Below are positions 1 through 18,100 of a DNA stretch of 64,000 bases, in pieces. The notes beneath the pieces are model-generated. The model was not told where the DNA came from. It saw only the letters and a program-made list of their open reading frames with translations, and did no database searches. Position 1 is the first letter of the stretch. Each line of letters starts with the position of its first letter. Where the stretch lies: the NCBI RefSeq assembly GCF_041260155.1, contig NW_027248277.1, positions 8,662,212-8,726,211 on the forward strand, given 5' to 3'. Both the position numbers and the translations under genes were made by a program. The DNA comes from Ptychodera flava. Lineage: Eukaryota; Hemichordata; Enteropneusta; Ptychoderidae.

Positions 1-308
1 TGAACAAAATATGTCATTTTGTGTTTTTTAATCCTTCTTATTTAGTTCCACTATCAGAGATGTGGAGCGGTTGCAGTGAGCAGGTTGATTGAGGTGCCCG
101 TCGTCCGTAGTCCTCTGTAAACTTTTTTCCCCTTCTCAGAAACTACTGATCAGAAATTTTTTATAAGTTACGTGAAAGCACTCAGGATGACTGTACTTTA
201 GTTTGTCAATATGATGAGTATATTTGCATATGCAGTTATGTTTGGGCTGATTGTCATGCTATTGGTCAAACATTACTTAATTTGTATTTTGTTTATTTTC
301 ATGTTTAG

Positions 309-6039
<5,731 letters not shown>

Positions 6040-7714
6040 GCTGTAACCACGACAACCAAATAAGAATACACGGGAGATATATATTTTACTGTACTAGTGT
6101 GTAAGAGGAAGAGCCAAAGAGTTGGACATGGTCGGATGAAGATAATATAATCATGCAGAAATCATAAGTTGTGGAAAAGTTACAAAATTTTACTGAAATT
6201 TAGGTTTTTAATTTTCTGACATTCGCACAATCCGTGTTCAGGAGAAGAAGAAAACAAACTAATCCTGCCACATGTAAAAAATGGTTAATTTCTGATTCTT
6301 TTAAATAATAGCTAGAAACATTAGTTGTCTAATCACCCCTGTTTCAATGTAAAATGGTATAATCTGCAGTGTTTAAAAGCAATGTTGGATGAAACTATTG
6401 GGTGGAAAGGGTTCAGGTAGTATTATTTTAAGTCTGTTTCTCATGTGTCACACAGTTGCTGCAAATTTTTTGAGCCCCTGCGTGGTGTACCCACACCCCC
6501 TTCCCTTATGAAATGGTTCAGTCTGCTCGTATGAAAGGCTGACAAATTAGATCTTTATGTAAATTAATGTGGATTTTGAACAACATTTTGGGATCAAAAT
6601 GCTTCTTAATGTGGTCAAATATCTTTGCACTTCTAACTTTTCAATTACTTGATCAGAAGACCTTTCTTTCTCAAAAGCTTTTAACAAAATTCTTTCGTTT
6701 TAATTTTGCACAGTTTTAACCTACATTTTCAGGTGATTTTAATCCTGAATGGAGCCACTTGATTGTGCTCACAAGTTTAGTGTACATGAACAATATGAAT
6801 TATTAATTAATTAATATTCTAAGCCCTTACTCCAAGCACGTCAATGCCAAGAATTAAATTTTGGCAAACAATAAACAGTGTACATTTTCACCAACAACAC
6901 TGATAATTATTAGCAACATATGGAAGGAAAAGGCAAATTTTAAAGAAGCAATTTGAAGCCTTTTCAAAAATAGTACATGTATACCCGTCACAGCTATTCA
7001 AAAATAGTTTGCCTATACTTCTCTTGTAGACACAGCAAGAGTGTTTTAGTGAAGGCCAAATGAAATGATTATCCTGTTATAGTTTGGAAAATATAACCAA
7101 ACAACAAGAATGACCTTTTTAAGCCATTATCTTTATCAACACTCCTACTGAAATCAGTATTTCTCTGCTGGAATTATCTCAAATGTAAAAAAAAATTTCC
7201 CTAAAGAAGTCCCAGACAATTTAAAAAGTGATTATAACTTTGAAAATTTTTTCATGTATGAGTGACATTTCTTAAAATTTATTTATTATTCAGGAAAGGA
7301 TTTTGGACCTATTGTGTGTTTGTCTACCCACGTGTAATTTTCAAGATCACATCGTAATCAATTGAATTCTTACCATGTATAACATGGGTATACGAAGTAA
7401 GAAAATATATTACTTGATTTTAACCTCTGATTTCTGACTTAAAATACAGCTTAAACAATGAACTCATGTTAAAATATACCCCCAAATTTTCAATCGGTAT
7501 TGCACAAACACAATGCGGAAGGAATGCACCATTTTAGACTGTAGGGGTGTATGGGCTATATTTAGGTTACCACTGGTGTATCCGCTAACCAACAGCATTT
7601 CTCAACTCAAATTTCTTGAAATCTTCTGTCAACCCAAATCAGTCTAATCTAATATGTAAACTTTACTTGCATGACAGAAAATGCACTTGATTCAGTTGTG
7701 TATCAAATCGATAT

Positions 7715-7804
7715 TAACATGTTCACCCCTAATTCCCCGTAAACAAGTCCACAATCACCATTGATAACAATGGGTTTGGGCCAAACCATGGTGGTCATAG
7801 GGAG
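7715..7804. mobile_element. Short MITE, family CCCTTTCACC
   Basis: Reverse-oriented copy with GTTCACCCCTAATTCCCC and the core CCATTGATAACAATGGG; the right terminus is eroded. Counterpart at 52895-52985. Confidence 0.6.
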
Positions 7805-7982
7805 GGCATTCATTGATCCCATTTATTTTCATCACCTACCTTGCTTACGTTTGAAGAAAAGTCTGAAGTTTTGTATCTTGGCCTTTACTTACAACTCACC
7901 GATGTGAAGTTGCATGCTGTCACCCCTGTTTTCTTCTTTAATGGTCCAACTTTTTCATAAAAAACAATAACCATTGACAACT

Positions 7983-8206
7983 TTAACCCTTTGAGCGCCA
8001 AAGTCTATTTTGTCCCCTTTATAAAATATAGCCCAGTCAATTTTTCTCAGATTTTTGCCAAAATTTTGAGAAAAAACTGTAGCAAATGAAATGTGATGTC
8101 CATTTGGTCCAAAATTATCAACAAATTACAGAAAAATTCATAAAAATTGGTAAAATTTTGCACTAAAATTTTGGCGGGAGAAAAATTACAGCACTCAAAG
8201 GGTTAA
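7983..8206. mobile_element. MITE with ends TTAACCCTTTGAGCGC, copy A
   Basis: About 224 bp, bounded by TTAACCCTTTGAGCGC and GCACTCAAAGGGTTAA. TTAA target with CCCTTTG termini is piggyBac-like. The interior is AT-rich with no coding potential. Confidence 0.7.
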
Positions 8207-8711
8207 CAGCTCAAACAAGGTCAGCTCCTTGCTCATTTCAGTTTCAGTTTCAACAAAAACCACTTTGCAACCCTTTGCCCCTTCAGTATCTCAAATATTC
8301 CAACGGCAGCTTTGATCACTATTTTGGACATGATACCTATTACAGCATTTGCTGACACCTGTGAGAATTCTGACAATTTTAATCGTAAAGCGTCTTTATT
8401 GCTGCTGCAGTAGAAGCCCCTTAGTGTGTCATTTCTGTTATGATCACAAAATATTTTCTGAAATCTTGTTCACGTGATTTCCGAGAGCTGTGAAAAACAA
8501 ATTCCAGACAAATACATACATATTCAGGAGAAAACTGTGACTTCATTCAAATTCAAAGCTATGACAAAGTTGGACATTGAAGCCAGGAAAGAGGGACGTG
8601 ACAGTATTAATCCTAAACTCTATTTATCACATTCTATATTTTCTTTGCAATCATTTTCATCCTTTGAGGAAAATTCTGTCCATTCTCAATCACATCTGTT
8701 GGTCATTTTAT

Positions 8712-8800
8712 CCCGTTCACCCCCCCAATCCCTGTAAACAAGTCCACACTCACCATTGATAACAATGGGTTTGGACCGAACCATGGCGGTGAAAGGGTTA
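8712..8800. mobile_element. Short MITE, family CCCTTTCACC
   Basis: CCCGTTCACCCCCCC to GGCGGTGAAAGGGTTA. Counterpart at 53892-53980. Confidence 0.62.
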
Positions 8801-9807
8801 AAATGCCTTTTTTGCGTGATGAACAAACTGAAATTTTTTTCTGTGGAAAACACATTTTATCAACCATAAACAGTCATATGTTACATTATAGGTAGGATTG
8901 TACATTGCGGTATTTTGACAGTTTTTGATATCCTTTTAAACTGTCAGAAATCTTTAAAAAGTGAAATTCATTGACCTCTCCAGATGTAATATGTGTACTC
9001 AAAATGTTACATGACCTCTGACCTTTGACTCAAATATAGCCGCCAGTGAAATTTCAAAATTTTAGTTGTATCTGAACTGTGGCTTCCCTCAGGTATAACC
9101 TGTTTGTGACCTTTATTTTGGTTGGGTTCATAGGTCAAAGGTCGTGCAGGGCTGTCTAGTTACTAGGCAATTATTTGTTCAATGCATTTCATCTCATTCA
9201 ACAGCATACACTGATGATTTTTAGATTCTTAGATGTAAATATATAGAAATTTCATCATCTGCAAAATTTAAAATTGAACAGGAGAATTTACACTGGGGAG
9301 CGCTTGGAATTTACCCAAAAATTTTAAACTTTGACAAAAAATATTTTAAACAAAGGGATTTATTCGTTTAAGGTGGTATTTCATGTTTTAAAACCCGTTG
9401 TGAGCAATAAATAGGGATACAATTTGATAAATTTTGCAGATTTGATAATACTGGTAAACAAAATTTAATACCCAGTGGAAAGATCTAGAACTTCGGTGAT
9501 ATTTTTTTTATTATTAGCCTTTCAAAACTGTACACGTGCAATGACAGGAAATTTTTCACAATTTGTATCAATGAAATTTTTCTCGTGTGTGTCATGTTCA
9601 TAATACTTTGAATTTGTTTTAACTTTTTTGTGAGCTTGGGTCTGTGTGTTTTCTAAGCTTCCAAAAGGCTTTATTGTATGTGTGATTTAGGGTCTTGTTT
9701 GATACCAGGAAACATACCATGTGACAGATATGTGCATGTTTCATTGAATATCTGTCTACTCTTTCAGAAAAAGCTAAGAGGACAGGTAAAGGCAATGGGG
9801 CCCTGAA

Positions 9808-9955
9808 GATGAATATTTACATTCAATTTTCATGAATATTCATGACATATATGAATATTCATGGCTGAATATTCATGAAATGTGTCATGAATATTCATGT
9901 AGCCCTAAATATGAATCTTCTTGTCAGCCCTGAACATGAATTTTCATGATTGCTT
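9808..9955. repeat. Array of ATGAATATTCATG-like palindromes, copy A
   Basis: Several overlapping or spaced copies of TGAATATTCATG with degenerate neighbours (GAATCTTC, GAATTTTCATG). The palindrome resembles paired POU-factor sites. Confidence 0.6.
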
Positions 9956-10667
9956 TGACTCTGTTAATATAAAAAATGTTCCCAATAAATTAACATGATG
10001 GCCCTGAATATGAATAATCATGACAGTCTTAGATATAACTATTCCAGATACCCTAATTAATTGAATGTTACTGAACATTGAAATACATTCTGTATCATAC
10101 ATTTTGAATGTCCATTAGAACTGTTCACATGAAGATTCGTCTTTCTTGATTCCATCTTATAAACAAATATGTCTCGTCTTTCTCAGTGCATGTCGGCGTT
10201 AAGTTGAAACAGTGGTGCATCTAAAAGACCATACTGCCACATTCATATCAAACATTGTGCATCCAATTTCTTCCTTCCAGTGCCCCTCAAAAATATATTC
10301 AACCTTACCATACAGTGTACAGGGCCCTCACCAAAACAGGTTGTGAAATTGTTGAAGTCCTTTGGAAGCTATTAAACTACCCACAGCCAAGTAAGCTTAG
10401 CTCAAAACTTTTAATGCTACCATGTAATTACTGATATTAAGAAGTTCAAAAGAAAAACGAAAAAAAAAGCTTATATATGATGACCAGTTTTAACAGAGAA
10501 AAGTTTGGAAATTGTTGCTAAGGCAACAGAAGTTGTGTATTTTCATTAAGAAGAGGCATATTTTTAGAGAATGACAGATGTTTGAAAATTGTCTTTTAGT
10601 TCTAGGGTATCATGTGTATTCACTGTACAGAGATGCCAAAATTTTGGAAATGTCTTGTGCTCTTTTT

Positions 10668-10762
10668 AACCTAAGCGTTCACCCCCAGATTTCATGTAAA
10701 CTGGTCTGTAATCACCATTGATAACAAAGGGTTTGGGCTAAACCATGAGATGGAAAAGGTAA
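10668..10762. mobile_element. Short MITE, family CCCTTTCACC (diverged)
   Basis: GTTCACCCCCAGATTTCATG with core CCATTGATAACAAAGGG. Counterpart at 55850-55942. Confidence 0.5.
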
Positions 10763-11219
10763 TGTATTCCTCTTGTGAAACAAAATTGTTGAAGTTAAAC
10801 ATTGTTATATTGTTAAAGCAGTACTTTCAAGGCAAGTTGTAGTTTAGGTGAAGGATTCTAACTGCACTGATTTGACCTTTCAACTTTGACCTGACCTCTT
10901 TTACATAAGAAATATACAAGAAATGCAGATTTTCTTTCACACAGATTCAGAATCAAGTCACATACAATAGTACTTCTGTTGTTCAATCCTTCCTTCTGAA
11001 ATGGTTCATAAGTCCAGAGTATCTGAAAGATTGTCGTATTTTCCATTGATTGGCTCCAATATAACATCAACCAATGTTTTGAGTGAAATCCTGCAGCTTG
11101 TTGACCAAGTAAAATTCCTTCTTTTGGAAAATTATTGACACCAAAGTTTTTAAAATCACTCCACATCTGAGAGAAAATCATGTCAAATTAGATTATGATA
11201 AGTATCGAATGTTATCAAA

Positions 11220-11425
11220 TTATATGTTTAAGGTTTCCCATAGAATGAAGTGAAATCTTAATTAGTCTTATTAAATCAAATCATATCAAATTAATCCAGA
11301 TTAACCTAATCAAGGCAGATGTGAATTCAGTTTATCAAATCTGTGAAATGAATTCCGTTTCACCGGATCAAATCTAATCAAATCTATCAAAATCAAATCA
11401 AATCAGTCTAATCCAAGATGGCGGT
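11220..11425. repeat. AATCA-rich low-complexity stretch
   Basis: Irregular runs of AAATCAAATC, TAATCAAATC and ATCTAATC over about 200 bp, also present near 56405-56610. No coding signal. Confidence 0.5.
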
Positions 11426-12817
11426 TTCGAGACCATGAAAAAATTGGCCATTTTTGTAACCTTTACCCTGATATTTTCATTTCTGTGAACCCACCATCTG
11501 GTGATTTGACGTTGTCACGACTACAAATAAACTTTTGGCTCGAGCATCAGTTTTGCCGATTTAGATGTTAAAAGTTTAAATCAAAATCTAAAACTTCAAA
11601 TAATGAAAATAGAAAGGGCACAAGACATTCCTTTGTAAAAAGTTAAAATAGTTGTAAATGTGGTGTTCATTTAGTTTGAATTTGGGATAGTTTACCCTAT
11701 GGATTGCCAACTTAAGTATGTAAACCTGAAATTGTAAGCCATGTGTGATGAACTTTGACACAGGGCAAAGTTAGAGAGCCCTCACAGTTTAAAATTTGAG
11801 AGTATAGATCTGGTTTTATTAAGGCAACATTCATGCATTAGTGGAAGTGAGACTGACTTCAACTGTCTAGGATTCGGTTGACTTGGTAAGTTACCAAGAT
11901 ATATACGGTACTGTTGTGATGTGCTCGAAGCCAGTATTAATGTACGAGAGATGTTGGATTCAAGCTTTTTGCTCATTTCATAAATTATTTCTGCATTTTT
12001 TTGAGGAAGTGTGTCAGAAATGCAATTTGGAAAGTTGAAAGTATTGTTAACAACCAGTGAGCATATTGCAGCTTCAATGTCCTTGACAACTCTCCTGAGA
12101 AAGAATTTTCAACTGTGAGGGCGCCCTAACCCGTGCTTGTTTAGAAACACCAGTATTTTTGAAGTTGTTTTCCCAAATTATCGGGTGCAGAACCCATAAT
12201 TCCAGAAAGTGTTTTTCAAGATTTTATTCCTGTATAATTGTACATGTTCTCCAGTTTTTCTGTTTTCCTGTATTTCATAGTTGATATAGTTAAGAATAAA
12301 AATGTAACAAAATGATCAGACATTTTCAGTGCGTACTGGTGCTTATGACGAGATTGTGAATGATTCTGGTGGATTTTGGAGAATACGTGCTACACTACAA
12401 AGCTAAGTTTCTGTGAGTTATGCCTGTGTGTGTGTGTGTGTTTTCAAAGCATTCCAAATGTCCAACTTCCTTCTATAATATATACATACGTTTACATACC
12501 GTATTCATCCATTTACAAAACCTAGCTTCAGTAGATGACCCTCCCAACTTTTAGGTGATTTTCAAAATTGCCATACATCCAAAAATTTTTTACAACCAAA
12601 AAATTAACCACAGGAACAGTTGATCAAATCTTGCCCATGTAAGTTTTTGTACATTCTGACAAAAGTGTGGAAGTTGAGAGTTCTGCTGAGTTGACACATT
12701 GGCATTAGAAGTGCTGCATGCTGGTGGAAAACATTGGGTTGCTTGATTATAAGTTCCCCTTATAATAACATCAATTTCATGTTGCTGATCCTGTCTGATA
12801 ATTAGACAAATACGGTA

Positions 12818-12904
12818 TGTACATACATACATACACACACACACACATGCATGCATACATACATACATAAACACAAACACACACACATAAACACAAACAC
12901 ATAC
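12818..12904. repeat. CATA/CACA microsatellite, copy A
   Basis: Mixed TACA and CACACA units. Confidence 0.9.
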
Positions 12905-14481
12905 GAAATATTGTGCGTGTCAATCCCATGCATTTACGTCACTAGTGCTCAGTAAACTGAACATGACAATAAAATCCCTTCGTCCATAAAGCAAAAACAA
13001 AAAACAATATTGGATATGCGAAAATATTTTTATTTCTGTATTTTGTAGGTAAGATAGCAACTGAAAAACATCAACACCGCTCAAAATCCAAAGCACAACA
13101 TTTTCTGGCCATAGAGGGCAGTGTTTCAATCCTAAGACCATCAGCAAAGTCTTTTGAAAGGCAAACCACATCAAACGATTTAAAATAATGTCACGATTTA
13201 AAATAACGTCACAATTGTTGCACAGTAGATAATGGCTGCAGAGAAAAAGATACCGTATTGTGATAAAATCCTTGTTTACATCCACTCATGGAACACATTA
13301 TCTTTGCATTGGAAGACAATTCTGCAGAAACAAAATGTGTAAATGGGTAAAAATTTATTTCCAATCTTTGGTCTGACAGCCTCATTTCCATTGCAAGACT
13401 GCACCCTAAAATACAGTACACTTTAGAGTTTGAGGTGCTGAAGAAGTGTATATTGTGTGGAAATAGTCCGGGGTTTGATAGTGGATGTCAATGTGAAATC
13501 ATGCAATAAATGTTGCCAGAAAACAAGATAATATGACTCTCCAAACATACTTTATTCATGGGACACACATTGTAAAATGTTTGACTTTTGATGAAAAATT
13601 ACTCTGGTAAAATTTTAAACGATAAAATCTGAATGATATAAATAGCGTTGGTGAGCCGTTTACATAAAGTGTGTGAAATTGCTAGTGAAAAATATCACTG
13701 TAGCATTTGCATTTGAATGTGATAACTGTATATCACAATCATGATTATTACACATCCATTTCTTATGATCTAAAAGATGCGAGACAAATATACATATAAC
13801 ATAGGTGGAATATATACATCACTACAAAAAATCTCCACCCAGTTTTAAAAAAAGGTTGATATTATAATCACTGCACATCTATATTTTCAGTTAAAACAGA
13901 GAATAGGACTTTGTTACGTAAGTGGTTTTGTGACATTTTAATTGCACACATAATGCTCAAGAACTAGAGTCAGATGAAGGTCGTAGAGTTAAATGATTGC
14001 TTTGGTATATTAAGAATAGAAGATCTAATCTCTCACATTAGAAGTTATTCTTTTTCTGCTTCAACTTATAAACAAATCTTTCTTTACTGAAAATTTCTTT
14101 TATGACATTGCAACTTTGGTAACAAATGATTTAAAAATTTTAGTCTGTTTAATTCAACAACTGAGAACTGTTTCGTCTCTGTGATAAATGATAACAGAAC
14201 CAGCTGACAACACAATCTGCTGTGTAACAACCTATGCGAGGAAAACATCAGATTTAACATACACCAGACTGCGTTATAAAATTGTAAAGAACTCATAAGG
14301 GAAAACTGATATTACATGACAGGGTAATATATTCCATATTAGAGATGGTAACATAGACTTTATAATATGAAAATAGACCATAAAATACAATTTTCATAAA
14401 AATTCCTACCAACAAATAATTAGAGTCTTTTCTAAATATTATTTAAAAATGTTCTTCTATCCATTTTGCAATTTGTCATTT

Positions 14482-14584
14482 CAGCTTGAGCTCACAATGT
14501 TTACATTGTTTCATCAAGTGAAGGAACTGAGAAACTCTTTATTCCGACACCATCATTCAGTAAAGGGGTTGTAAGCTCACGCTG
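14482..14584 (-). promoter_or_regulatory. SECIS element (type II) in 3' UTR of gene 1
   Basis: On the minus strand the basal helix pairs CAGC-TGAGCT (from 14584) with AGCTCA-GCTG (to 14482). The core has AUGA at 14553-14556 facing UGAU at 14513-14516, which gives the tandem G.A / A.G quartet. Then come 12 nt with GGTG/CACT and GGAA/TTCC pairing, the unpaired AAA at 14538-14540, and a GAG/CUC mini-stem typical of form 2 SECIS. The 12-nt spacing between AUGA and AAA is canonical. The paralogous gene has the same architecture with a different helix sequence, which is compensatory support. Confidence 0.9.
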
Positions 14585-15116
14585 AGCGACACAATTTTCA
14601 AAATGGGGGACATCATGGTGCTGTAAAGTAAACCTTTACCCAGTACTTGCTCAACTAATGGTATCATCCACAAAATTAACCACAAGGCATCTTATAAGTT
14701 AATAAGTCAGCTGGAGAGGGACACTGATTTTTGTCAAATTTTAAAATTACCAGCACTTCAGAATTTGGAGATTGATTAAAACGCTCAAGTAGTCAACAGG
14801 TCATTGCTGAAAAAAAGCCATGCACGACACAAGGCAAAGTTAAAGATCCACTTGTATGCAAATGAACTTATTGCACGTCTCTTCATTGCTGTTATAGAAA
14901 GGTTGCAAATATATGTAAAACATAACATTTCACCTCATTCCAAATGAATATATAAACATAATTTACATACAAAAGAGCCATCTCATTTACATATCAATAA
15001 ACACATATCATTTACATATGAATGGACATGTATCTTTGCCTTAAATCGTGCATTAGATGGAAATTGTTAGCAGCCATGATGTCCACATCTTGTTGCATTG
15101 CTGATTTGATGGTCGT

Positions 15117-18100
15117 CTACAGAACTACACATGAGCTGGCTTGCTTGTCAGTCAGCTCTTGGATATAATCACCTCTGTAGTCCTGAATTGCAATGACAAC
15201 CTGCCGAGAAACAAAACCAAACAATGAAAACAACAATGACGTAAAAAGGTACGAGAGCTGCTGTAACCTAACAAAGATATGCTTTTGGTATAAAACCATG
15301 CTAATGGCATCAGAACAATTTTTGTCTTTTTCGTAATTCTGATTGCATCCGACATAGTGTGCCTTCTACACTAATATGATGCGCCCCCGATGCAAAAAAA
15401 CTACCAGTGATGCACGCTGTTATGGGTCATGTGTAAAGATATCGGGCTGACCAAAATAAATTTCCACCATTCCGCAAACTGGGGCAAAGTTTCCAGAAAT
15501 CCATGTTTGGGTGAGGGCAAACTAAGGGGTCATAACTAGCCCCCCTAACTGTTGGCAGGTGGACAGACATGAGTGGAATTACTAGGGTTACTGGGATTGT
15601 ACTAGATAGTGTTATACCCAAGTCTCTGTTGATGAAGCATGTACAGGAGAAATTTAAAAACTTTGCATCATATGAGAGACTGAATCCCTTGACATCAAAC
15701 AGTCCCTTTAAAAAATAAGCTGTTACTTTTGATGATTTTTTCCACAATTTTTATTTGTAATGTCTCCTACAGTTTATTTTTGTATACCCAAAAACATGTT
15801 AAAACACTGTGTATTCCCCTTGTCAACACAGTATCTATATGGTGTACAATGCACTGTAATTGTTTACATTTGAATTCCAGTCCGGACCAGAATTCATTGG
15901 TCAACAATGACAATGCAGTCTACACAGGCAGAGTTGACAAGTTGAACCCTGTGTATCAACATGCTTTGGGGAGTAGAATACGAAAGCATAGTTGACATTA
16001 CTAATAAGAACAGAGAAAAAAAATTATCAAACGTTACCTGTTTGTCCCTCAAACACAACTGAAAGATTACCTGTTTTTCAACTGGAAAGCCACCTGTCTT
16101 CAGTTTGGAATACAGTAGCTTGTCATCGACAGTAATCTCAAAAGATCCTGGCAGAAGAGCAAAAGTTTTATTTCAAAACATTGAAAGAAGTAAATAAAAT
16201 TTTTGAGCAGTCATTTTGCACGTAAAATATCAATAAATTTTCAATTATCAGTAAATTTAAGATAATACAGCTGGTTTAAGTTGAATGTATTTAAAGAAAG
16301 TGGCAAAATGGAGCTGTTTCTAAAGTGCATTTCTTCATGCAAATATATTATTACATGTAGAAGTCTTTACTAATTGGCAGTGATATTAGACAGACTACAG
16401 ATTGCAAATTTGAATGTAAATGTATTATCAAAAGAAACAAAAAGTAGCATTCCAAATTATGCAAATATATATTTATCTATGCAAACACATTAGAAATTAT
16501 TCAATCATGCGAAATGGTATCATAGACCCTCCAGAAAAACAATGCAACTCACCCCGTCGACCCCTTGTTCCAGTAATCTCCGCATCTGGCGCTGCTTTAC
16601 GAATTTTGTTAGCAAGCGCATGATAGCGGCTGATGTAACCTCATCCACTACTGCAATTGAAAAAGAAAAGAAAAAAATATGAGATTTTATTTTTAAATAT
16701 TTATTCAGAAGTCAGTGGTTCCTCAGGGAACTACAATCAATGAAAGTCCAACTGTCGTGTGGTAGGGTGTGTTGTCAGCTGCATTAACTCCTTCACGATC
16801 GTGGTTTGACCCAGACCAACTGGTATCGAGGGTGATTGTAGATCTGCTCACAGGAAATTTAGGCGTGACCAGGTGGATGAGCACTGAATAACATTCTCTT
16901 TGAATCAAGAAAATTTTACATATACATATTTGTGTTGGGCTGACTCAACAATGTCAGACAGAACGGACCCCAAAAGGTGTTTTTATATCAACTTACATGT
17001 AATATTCAAAAGTTCTCTTGGATCAAGCGATTCGCGTTCAATACTTGATCGACCAAGCTTGTGGATAACTATGGCGTTTACGGTTTATTGTGTCAAAGGC
17101 CAACAGGCGCTCGTCATATTGCTATGTGTGTGAACAATGTGACGCAACCACAAATACGTTGCAATCTTGCATCGCAGGGGCCTTGAGTAATGAGATGCCA
17201 TGTGCCTGTGTTTTCATGTCACCTTCTGTGCTTTGGTAACCCATGGAGCTAAAAGACTTTTTTAGCTCCATGGGTAACCACAGCATTGGTGGTTATGGGC
17301 GAGTTGAAAGAGATAATCAGCGTACTCAATAAATTAATATTACGTACAGATCATGCACTCTTTATCAAACGGTGGCATGGAAACAACTCCGCCACGCTCT
17401 GTCGACGACGAAACCGAAGATCGTTGCATTTCTGTGGTTCAGATTTTTGCGCATCCAGAATTGGTAGAAAAATGGTCCCACGGTCCACAGGCGTACGGAA
17501 CGTTTCGTAGATCGTCGTCGGATGGGAAGTGACTGACACTGTGAGGCCGAAGGTACTGTATACCCTTATGAAAATTTTTAGCCTGCTGCACAGTGTTCCT
17601 GCACAGGTGCGGCACTAGTGCAACAGACAATTACTGTAACTCAACTGTAAGGCGACTTTTTCGCATGCAAATTAGCTGCTGCCGCACAGGCGCAAGAAAT
17701 GATAAAAACAGTAACTGTGCGGCAGCTTTGTGCAGGAACTGTGCAGCAATATACAGCAGGTTGCGGCAGCTCTGCTGCAAGGCGATTTTTTCTCATGCAA
17801 ATTAGTTGCTGCCGCACAGGTGCAAGAAGCAATGAAAACAGTAACTGTGCGGTAGCTTTGTGCAGGAACTGTGCAACAATACAACAAGTTGCAGCAGCTT
17901 TGCTGTAAGGTGATTCTTTTGCATTATACACATTAGCTACACTGAGCAAATATATAATGCAAGAAATGCTGAAAACAGTAACTGCAGTAACTTTGTGTTG
18001 GAAATGTGGAAGCCTGTGTTTGCACAATAGCCCTTTGAACTACAGAGTACATGAAAGACTGTGCAGGAACTTCACAGAAAATTGTGGCATCTTGCAGGAC

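Larger units (their letters stand above)
6876..13500. other. Spacer between CTDSPL2 copy A and selenoprotein gene 1: no gene recognised
   Basis: AT-rich sequence with the small elements listed separately (7715, 7983, 8712, 9808, 10668, 11220, 12818). A splice-flanked open stretch at 10281-10391 is not conserved in frame between the copies. The equivalent copy B spacer is about 52060-58670. Confidence 0.7.

Noticed and set aside
10281-10391. Open stretch flanked by TTCCAG and GTAAGC resembling an exon
   Set aside because: A one-base difference in copy B (55468-55574) shifts the frame, different frames are open in each copy, and no neighbouring exon fits.
16553-16650. Reading the in-frame TGA as a nonsense mutation (pseudogene)
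   Set aside because: The same UGA position recurs in a diverged paralogue, matches Sec in SelW, and each gene has a convincing SECIS.
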